Below are positions 56,673 through 64,000 of a stretch of 64,000 nucleotides of DNA, in pieces. Positions within the stretch are counted from its first letter, which is position 1; each line of letters begins with the position of its first letter. Source of the stretch: Armillaria gallica (lineage: Eukaryota; Basidiomycota; Agaricomycetes; Agaricales; Physalacriaceae); the NCBI GenBank assembly GCA_037576215.1, contig JBANDB010000004.1:5952001-6016000 (forward strand). The letters are read 5' to 3'. A program made the position numbers and the translations under genes. A model generated the notes under the pieces. The model saw nothing but the letters and a program-made list of their open reading frames with translations, had not been told where the DNA came from and ran no database searches.

Positions 56673-57927
56673 TTATGAGAGTTGTAGGCGAGGACAAATG
56701 AACCGATGAGCCGATATCTTAGCGGTCCCAATCGAGCTCATCCGATATTCGAGGTCCTCCATAACTTCCAGGAGCCTCGCAACCGTACGAACACGCCCCG
56801 CCTCCACAACACCTCCCTGTCCAAATCAGTAATCTAACCCTACCAAAAGAAATAGCAAACTCACACTCGGCGGTCCATTCGTGTACCAAGTAAAGTACGC
56901 CCGCAGCATCGCGAAATGATCATAAACTATCGCCGCATGCTCGACCCTCTCCCGAATATGCCTGGCCTTTGCAGACAGAAAATCGTGGTAACTGGTGAAG
57001 ACCCTCCGTTGGGTTCCCTCGCCCAGCATCTCTATCGGTGCGACGGATTGCCACCATGGGATGTTCTCATACGCCTCTCGCACCCTAGGTATCTCAACTT
57101 CCAGTTCCTCGGAGATCCGCTGTCCGTGGGTATGCACTTGGGAAACCACCTCTAGGAGAGAAGGGACACCCATTGCGAGGAGCGTGAATCGGAGCTCTAG
57201 GCTTCGCACCAGTTGGTCGAGCGTCTGGCGCAGGGTATCGTCAACCATCACGCGACGATTGGGCATGGTAAATATGCTGGCGTCCCGTTCGTATGCAGCC
57301 GTCGTGTTCAAATCGCCAATCGCATACTTGAACTGCCACTCGCGTTAGCTTAGTATTGCAAACAAACGAGGGACACTCACATCTTGAATGATGAATTCCG
57401 CTGCCACCGCGAAATCCGAGCTCAGAAACCTCTCAAACTGCCGCCCCACGTCCTTTCGGAGTACCGAGAACGCAGTGAGGTTATCCAATAACGCCCTCCG
57501 GTCCGCGTCGCGCGTGACATAGTCGAAGATACGAGCATTCAACACCACCCTGTCAGTTCAAGTCATCAAAAAGGGATCATGAAAGGAGATAACCAACTTA
57601 CTGGTGAGTCTCCCTTAAACCGGTACCTTCGAGTAAATCCATCATGAAGTGAACGTGTTGGAGATGCGAGTGGATGATCTCTGCCGCGTTCGCGCTATCC
57701 ATGCAATCGGACGCGCATGTTGGTGGCCAAGGGATATCAAGCGCCGTGAGGTTCGAAAGAACGCGATCTTGGAGTGTGGACGCGGAGGAGCAGTACGCCG
57801 AAGTGGAATATGCCGTCGTGCATAGGTGTGAGATCGCCGCTAACGCTGAGAGGCCACCTAGGATGGCGATGAAGGAGAATCTTGCAATAAACCGGGCAAT
57901 TGAGACGCGTGGTGGTTGGGGTGGCAT
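56673..57927 (-). CDS. Basidiomycete hypothetical membrane-anchored protein
   Basis: Unknown function. The ATG at 57927 gives MPPQPPRVSIARFIARFSFI and AILGGLSALAAISHLCTTAY, a basic N-terminus followed by one hydrophobic segment (signal anchor, residues about 12-35). It continues LQDRVLSNLTALDIPWPPTC, IIHSHLQHVHFMMDLLEG, then after in-phase introns (57550-57600, 57326-57380) VVLNARIFDYVTRDADRRAL, FAVAAEFIIQD, YAIGDLNTTAAYERDASIFT, DDTLRQTLDQLVRSLELRF, LLEVVSQVHTHGQRISEELE, VREAYENIPWWQSVAPIEML and HDFLSAKARHIRERVEHA. A GTGAGT...GACAG intron (56820-56867) adds VVEAGRVRTVARLLEVMED and the end RFICPRLQLS. Long amphipathic helices suggest a coiled-coil lumenal or cytosolic part. About 375 residues. 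Confidence 0.65.
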
Positions 57928-59668
57928 CTTGTTACAACGACTTCGAGGAGGTGACTGCTGCCAGTGAATCTAGTGAAGGGTCTTGGATGCAGAGCTCAGA
58001 GTGATGGAATCTGAAAGAGTGGTGAAAGAGCTCATGAAAGACGCGTTTCTGGCACGTGTATCATAGAATCGATGAACAAAGGCTCTTTGTTCTCCGCAGG
58101 CTATTTTGATGACAAGGTGATCGTCGTCGCCACTGACATGCCAATTGCTTACGTCCTCCGACTGACATAAAGTGCCACCTTAGATAGTTGGGGCCACTAG
58201 CAAGGTCGTAGATTTATTGAAACTGGGAGAACTCATATCAACCTGATGCGCGCGGCAAGGCTTTGAGCGATAGTCTTCTCTCAAAGCAGCCATCCAGAAA
58301 GTAAGCAACCCCGTGGACAGAAAACGCCGGGCCGTTCGCTCCGAGAGGGAAAAAGTTGAGATATGCTGCTATTAAAGGCGATACTCGACCCTCGATATGC
58401 GAAGAGGAGCCGGGACCGCAGTGGCGGCAAAGGGATCAGAACCCAAATCTCGGAGGCGTACTTACGTACCCCTCCAAAATAGAGTCGACGGTGCTGAATC
58501 TTGCGGAAGGTACGCCGAAATTATCGTGCAGGTTCGAAGGACAGACTGAAGCCACCCGAAAAATAGCGCATGCTGCCATATCATGATAGCTTCCCTTTGT
58601 AAGACGACGAGCGGAATGAAAATGAGCAGAATGATCCACATGAATGTATCTCATTGTCAGGGATACCTGCTTCATAGGTACGCGCTGTGCGGCATATTCG
58701 CGGTCCGCCAATCCAGACCGCCGGGATCGGGCGGCATTCGCACCGAGTCCGAGCGGTGCAAATGCATGAAGGGCCACAGGGTCGACGACTCGACGATCCA
58801 TTCAATTTAGGCCCAACGAAAGTAGTACCCGACATTCATGACATATTTTAATTTCCAGCCATATGAACATCTGGGGATCTGGGGTATTTGTGAAGGAATC
58901 AGGGAAGAGAGGCTCGGTCCGCGGAGCGACGGGGACCTGACTCAGAACGCCGATCTGGTGGACATAGATTTCATTTGTCTCCAACAATCAACTCGCCGCC
59001 GAGACAAATTACGAGCTCGCGGACAATGAGAGTATCTCAAGTTGGTAATCGCGAAGAACGGCATGGGAGAGTTGTTGAGATGACGGCCCAACGCCTGCAA
59101 CAGCCACCGGTGAATTGAAAACCTAGACGGATAGAGAACTAGAGGAAGGACATAGGACCGAGTGGATGGGATTAATTTGGCGGTGAAAGATGTCTATGCC
59201 GCTTTCCGCCTACGACGAGGCAGTGGTACGGACACAGATTATATGACAAGGATGGGCTCGCATGAGTTCGAGCTCATCGCAGTAGCGCTAACTGGATCCG
59301 GGATCTGGAGCACGGTCCATCCGGCTTTGGGCCGGGATGGAAATTTGGCACATATGGCGGTCAACTGGATACGTAATTCATGGAAGAGTCCTATAAGAGA
59401 CCAATGACGATTTCGTGGAAATCGGGCCTCATGCATGGTCTATTCAGCGGTGAAGAACCTCGCGGCGATCTGGAGTTGATTAATTCTTTGATAGCTGAGC
59501 GAGGACACAATATTGTTGAGTGTATGCGGCTATTTTACCACCGAGACGGAATGGTTTGGAGCATGCATTGATAAAAGTACCTATCATCAACTTAGACAAT
59601 GCTAAATATAGTCGGACAGGCAAGGAGCTCACGATTTCCAGGACGCTGATAGAGAGCTCTCGCCACTA
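57928..59668. other. Gene-poor stretch
   Basis: About 1.7 kb. A 121-codon minus-strand frame (58801-58436) and an 81-codon plus-strand frame (59162-59407) with RMGSHEFELIAVALTGSGIW have no family resemblance. The last about 70 bp resemble the 3' flank of copy A of the inverted pair (GCGAGAGCTCTC...GCGTC..GGAAATCGTGAGC). Confidence 0.4.
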
Positions 59669-60751
59669 TCAGAAACCACCGTATGGGTGCCTGTTGATAC
59701 CTCAGATCAGTTCCAGTTCAGGCTTGCCGTGAACACAAAACCAAACTCACGTTTTCGACCACAGGGCCAGTGAATTAAGCGTGGGCTTCACACGGCGATT
59801 CAGAGAAAGAGGAACCTGGCCCGCCGCCTTTTGCACCTTGAATACATTCACCACATCCATTTCGTGGACAGGATCATATTCGATCCGGGCATGTACGCAG
59901 CCTGGTCACCAACCATTGGATAAACATAACCAGCAAAAGAAATAGAGATACGCACCCGTCGATTCCCCTGCATACTCGCCCAATATCCTGCCCGTCAGCA
60001 ACATGGTTTCTTTCATCCCCTTCTCTCCGGCTATCCACAGCTTCGTGTGCTTCGTATTGAGAACCACGGCGAACGCGTCGTTCCAATTCACCAGCACCGT
60101 CGCCCTCCTCCTCCTGCGTGCCCACGCCGCAGGAAACATCCACTCGCATCTCTGCACCAGCTCAGTGCTCACTAGATCGTCCGCGATGAGTTTCTGCAGC
60201 AGAATCTTGTATCTGGGAGCAGATACGATGTACCACAATGGAATCGACCACGGCAGGCCGTTAGGCAGCAGAAGGTCCATGCCCGTATGAGTGTCGCTCG
60301 CACTGACTAGGCAGAACCGCACCTCCCCCGGCGAAGAGTCATGCCGCTGGTGGTAGTATAAGAATCCCTCTGTTCGGGGAGGAAAGACGAGATATTTTGA
60401 CTTCTCATTCAGGATATCTGTGGCATAATCGATTCGGAACGAGCATTTTTCATCTGTAACGAAGGTTTGGATGCGAGGCTTTTTGTAGAAGGAAAGGTCG
60501 TGGATATCGGTACCCTTGATGCATTGGACGTCCAAGGTCGAGATTACGCGACCCCTGTCGCGAGTCTGAATGTGTTCAGGCTGGAAAAAGTTGGTTATAT
60601 GCGCTAGAAGAGAAAGAAGATGAGACTGTACCCCGAAACCAATGCGCGAAGAGAAGTGCCCTTGAGGGATGGCGCTGTAATTTCGACGATGAATGAAGGT
60701 CCGTTTATCCAGGGAAAGGCGAACGGTGAGGAATTTGGGTATAAATTTCAT
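59669..60751 (-). CDS. Conserved fungal protein of unknown function, copy B of inverted pair
   Basis: Close relative of the gene at 41847-42939, on the opposite strand. The start MKFIPKFLTVRLSLDKRTF at 60751 aligns with copy A; an in-frame ATG at 60805 (MSQLPGPQPGSS...) lies in what should be the leader. Conserved blocks: RRNYSAIPQGHFSSRIG, VISTLDVQCIKGTDIHDLSF, YLVFPPRTEGFLYYHQR, DLLLPNGLPWSIPLWYIVSA, CEWMFPAAWARRRRRATVLV, NWNDAFAVVLN and ILGEYAGESTG. Introns at 59904-59957 and 59690-59750 sit where copy A has them, leading to CVHARIEYDPVHEMDVVNVF and SLNRRVKPTLNSLALW. The C-terminus differs (HPYGGF), because the short last exon has diverged. The frame is intact. Function unknown; mitochondrial targeting is possible. 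Confidence 0.7.
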
Positions 60752-62737
60752 GAAAAAGATTTGGGTAGGGGATGAGCCGGGTTGCGGTCCGGGGAGTTGT
60801 GACATGTCACGTGGTGGTGGTCACAACTGTTGGAACCCTGATCTGCTGCTGCAACTTGAACTACAATGTATCTGACGCGTCCTGGTACCGCGGCTATGTC
60901 CCATTATTCCCATGCGGGCTAGACTCCTATGGAAGCTGTCACCAATTCCAGCTTGTGTTCTGCATTCACTTCCCCCTTTTGCTCTGCAAGGCGGACAGTC
61001 TAATCTGCCATCGAAGGCATCAACTGCAAGACATGTATCCACCCATAGGACCACGCCATTGAAGCCGACACAACACCATGAGCTACTAGAAAACTCAAAA
61101 GAACTCGCGAGTATTTTTCTGCGCATACTTTGTTTGACTGCTCATCCAGTAAAATTCAGTATGTCCCAGCAATGCAAGGTATATTCGAAATCAATGCACC
61201 AGGTTGTTCTGGGTGATCTCAAAGAATACCATGATCACCCTTTCACCGTCGAAATAGGTTGCCTTCATTGACTTTGGGCATGCATTTCTCAACGCGACCA
61301 AGGAATTTGTCGATTCATACATAAATTCCCTTCGGATGGCGAGTTTCCTCATCAAATCCTACCGTCAACATAAGGACGACGTTAAGAAGTGAGCAAAGAA
61401 GCGTTTTTCCGTTGACTTGTAGTTTCCTATCCCCATTCCTGTGAGGAATCCGGGTATAACGTGGCGTGTGGCCAGTTTTTCCACATAATTGACATTTCAA
61501 GTGGTAGTTGTCCCAGCAGGTGAAGCGCGTTTCTTACCTTTCTGGCACGCGAAAAATCTTTGAAGGGACTTAGTCGCCCTGCTAACCTCTTATCCTAGCA
61601 CGATCCTCTCGAAGCTAGTCGGACCAAACAAAGCGGACTCCTTCCTTCAACATCATCCATGCTTGCCTCAAGTTTTGGTTATATCTTATACTCTGTGAAA
61701 CTGTCCAGCGATGTTTATATGTTCAGTGAATTATTTTTTGTGTTGGTTTGTGAATCTAGATGATATTTATACTTCATTTTAGTAGCTCAAGACCAAGACC
61801 ATGATTTCGAAAGGCTTTCTGGCGGGCGAGCGGACCTATACTGAAGAGGAGGACCGGCTTGGGAGTGCCAACGTACGTTTACTTCTATGCAGAGTATTCT
61901 CATCCTGAACGATCTTTCGCAGTATCAACGGCATTCGTAAATACATCTCCGACGCTCCCTTGATATTCTCGCCGCCTACTGCCAATGCCTTCTTTGTCCC
62001 GAGACAGTACACCTTTGTCTAGGAGTGTATAGACGTTCGTCTTTACCTCAACGACGGGAAGTGACTGGCGGTGATGGGACTGGGAATAGTAAGTCCTATC
62101 CCATTTTCACGGATATTAACATTCACCCGCCATCTTCGTAGCGTCATCTTCATTCCCCAAGGCCCCACCGCGAAGGCAGGCCTACCATAAATGCACCAGC
62201 TCACAAGACGGCGGCGTCTCTCCGCTGAAGGCCAACGTCGTGCACCGCCTGAATACCGTCAACTCGCGAGCGAACTTTCTGCGATCGCCACGCCGAAGCC
62301 TCACAGCGACGGAGTATCAAAAGTAGCTGTAGCTGCGGGAGGGAGGGACGACATTGCCTTGGATGGTAAGTCTCTCTCATTCAATCTGCGTCGCTGGTCG
62401 CTCACTTTGCCCTCAGCCGGCTCTCCCATCCGTATGGGACTCTTTCCCTCAAGCTACGATGTCAGCGTTCATTCAATACACACAACATCGTGTCACCTCT
62501 GACTCTTTTTAGTCTACCGTTCCCAACCCAAATTGAAACCGCCAACGACGTCGATGTTCCACTCGACAAGGTATATCCTTTTTGATCTTGATCTTGAGCT
62601 CTTGGGCGGATGAAAAAGATCAAGCATGGTCTTCATGAGTAAGCGACATTACTTTGATTGAATAAAGGTTTATAATGAGAGGAAAATACCAATATATACA
62701 GAGATTCTTCATCGCAACGAGTATGGAAGCAGTATAT
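60752..62737. other. Gene-poor stretch with possible exon remnants
   Basis: About 2 kb. Near 61801 an ATG opens ISKGFLAGERTYTEEEDRLG. After a GTACGT...TCGCAG gap another frame reads INGIRKYISDAPLIFSPPTA and NAFFVPR, but the phases do not join. 62191-62502 holds a 103-codon frame of low protein character. No family recognised; possibly a decayed gene. Confidence 0.3.
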
Positions 62738-64000
62738 TCACACTTTACCAGCCCCCGTCAATTCCTTCCCAACGTTCCGATGCCGTTGTCGCAGTCGTCG
62801 CCAAAGCGAGCTCACAGTCGACCGGGAATTGAGAGTCGGAGGCTCGCCTCCTTCAAAAAGCATCCTGAAGTCTGAAACAGTAGAGAGAATTTCCTCCCTT
62901 CTCTGCGGCGACGCTTCAAGTTGAAAGTGCTCCGGAATAGTATCGAGCTTCTGTAAGCACTCGGTCCACACCGGATGATCTGGGCAACACTGTGCAAGGA
63001 GGCGAAGGCAGGGGATGTCCTCCCAAATGATAAACATTGCACAAACAGCAAAGATATTGTCGAGCTCAAAGAGGTACGCCACCGCGGCGTCCGACCTCCT
63101 GACCCCACTAACAAAACCCCTCAAGATCCCTTGCAGCCAGTGTCTCTGCAAAATCTCATTGTCCCCACGGAGCTCGACTACATCGTCAAGAAGACGTCCG
63201 GAAACAAAATGGGATAAATCTGATTTACAATGGGCTCGCCGAGCTGCAGGAAATCATACACAAATCGGAGTGTCATGTCGGAGGAGGAGAGTGTCCAGTC
63301 TTGGGATTCGAGGGCGATTTGGGTAAAATTGAAGGCCATGGTTGGGGTACACCAGTCAGAGGGGAGAAAGCGGGGGGGAGGGGTTGTAGAGTTGAGCACT
63401 TGGAGAAACAGCATCAGCATGATACGCTGATTATCCACCATCATGGTCATACGAAAGTCGTCTGAAGAAAGCAGCGTATACAGGAGCTTCAGCACTGCAT
63501 ATCGATTGCTGTCTAGTTTGGAAGGAGTCGCATAGCTCAGAAAACAGCGTGGGAGATCGATGTAAGTAACAATGTTTCTCAGCACCTGGGCAAAAAGCTT
63601 TTCCATAGATGGATTGATGGCCGTCTTTCGTATAGAGGGTGAGCCGGCTAGCGTCAGCAGCAAAAGTAGGCGTGGATCCTGAGGAGCGGGGAATTCATTG
63701 GCGGCGGGATCAGGATGGAAGATGCTATCCTTCACATGCGTGAAACCCTCAAAAAAGGCATCGGCAATGTCTGGATACAGATGATGGTAAACGGCTTCCT
63801 GAAGAGATACAGCACGATGGTCTTGACGAGAAATCAAACGAATCCTGGCATTTTTTGGGAAAAGGGGAAGTGGCTCGTAGACTGCACGCCAATAGTCCGA
63901 GGGAATCATCATGAATAAAGGAATCAGACCACTCTCTAGAGTGAAAGGTAGGAGCTTCTGGAGAAGATGGGCCCATACAATGGGCTGCAGGTAAAGCTGC
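62738..64000 (-). pseudogene. Second DUF6535-family gene, frameshifted and running off the window
   Basis: C-terminal part of a relative of the gene at 52707-55682; its 5' end lies beyond 64000. From the edge it reads QLYLQPIVWAHLLQKLLPFT, MMIPSDYWRAVYEPLPLF, DPRLLLLLTLAGSPSIRKTA, LKLLYTLLSSDDFRM, LPSDWCTPTMAFNFTQIALE and LQLGEPIVNQIY, matching LQPILWNRLLQKALPLD, IPSSYWRADYKAPSLF, LPANWCTSAMASTFVRIAF and APTMNQVF of the intact gene. One base is missing near 63212: the frame stops 14 codons later (PILFPDVFLTM), while the next frame continues HFVSGRLLDDVVELRGDNE, ELDNIFAVCAMFI and CLQKLDTIPEHFQLE to a stop at 62738. No intron fits. It is either a pseudogene or a single sequencing error. Confidence 0.8.

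Noticed and set aside
60752..60805. Upstream in-frame ATG of copy B (MSQLPGPQPGSS...)
   Set aside because: Copy A starts at the aligned Met and has no equivalent extension, so the start at 60751 is preferred.
1..64000. tRNA, rRNA, CRISPR, LTR or inverted-repeat transposon features
   Set aside because: I looked for B-box-like GGTTCGANNCC motifs, regularly spaced repeats, RT/transposase motifs and long terminal repeats by eye and found none convincing; tRNAscan-SE and a self-alignment would be decisive.

Overview
This window looks like nuclear DNA of an agaricomycete-type basidiomycete fungus. The genes carry many short introns of about 50-70 nt with GTRNGT donors and YAG acceptors. Both strands are used, nothing is arranged in operons, and the gene content is fungal: an OXA1 insertase, a heterotrimeric G-alpha, a cyanamide hydratase, DUF6535 proteins, a GPI-anchored secreted protein and an expanded F-box repertoire. 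No RNA gene, CRISPR array, intact transposon or replication origin could be supported. All exon structures were assembled by hand from codon phase and splice sites. Family names rest on remembered family consensus, not on a search.

Layout. 1-1.9 kb: 3'-truncated MFS anion:cation symporter (minus). 2.7-3.7 kb: short F-box/LRR-like gene (plus). 3.8-4.9 kb: translation elongation factor 1-beta (minus). 6.9-8.8 kb, 10.8-12.7 kb and 25.2-27.2 kb: three multi-exon paralogues (plus) with an N-terminal F-box-like motif and a shared C-terminal domain. Between them lie long gene-poor stretches with decayed genes: a kinase-like remnant at about 15.5-16.8 kb, an unidentified frameshifted remnant at about 21.1-22.3 kb, and a broken copy of the RNA polymerase III subunit C11 gene at 23.2-23.6 kb. 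27.8-30.2 kb: cyanamide hydratase (minus) and a GPI-anchored secreted protein (plus) sharing a 277-bp divergent promoter. 30.2-34.8 kb: gene-poor. 34.9-35.4 kb: DUF202 membrane protein (minus). 36.0-37.2 kb: mitochondrial OXA1 (plus). 38.5-41.5 kb: decayed and intact F-box/LRR paralogues (minus). 41.8-42.9 kb and 59.7-60.8 kb: an inverted pair of about 80% identical genes of unknown function. Between that pair lie an atypical 493-residue G-alpha (46.9-49.1 kb), a Na+/H+ exchanger (49.5-51.7 kb), a DUF6535 protein (52.7-55.7 kb) and a membrane-anchored hypothetical protein (56.7-57.9 kb). 62.7-64.0 kb: a second DUF6535 gene, frameshifted and running off the window.

How it fits together. The well-conserved housekeeping genes (EF1-beta, OXA1, NHE) alternate with fast-evolving basidiomycete families that are duplicating and decaying locally (two F-box families, DUF6535, the inverted unknown pair). 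I see no biosynthetic cluster and no clearly new multi-gene system. The most notable signals are in the G-alpha gene: an inferred 5-nt micro-exon and loss of the catalytic switch II glutamine. The shared C-terminal domain of the three F-box paralogues and the inverted duplicate of an unknown gene come next.
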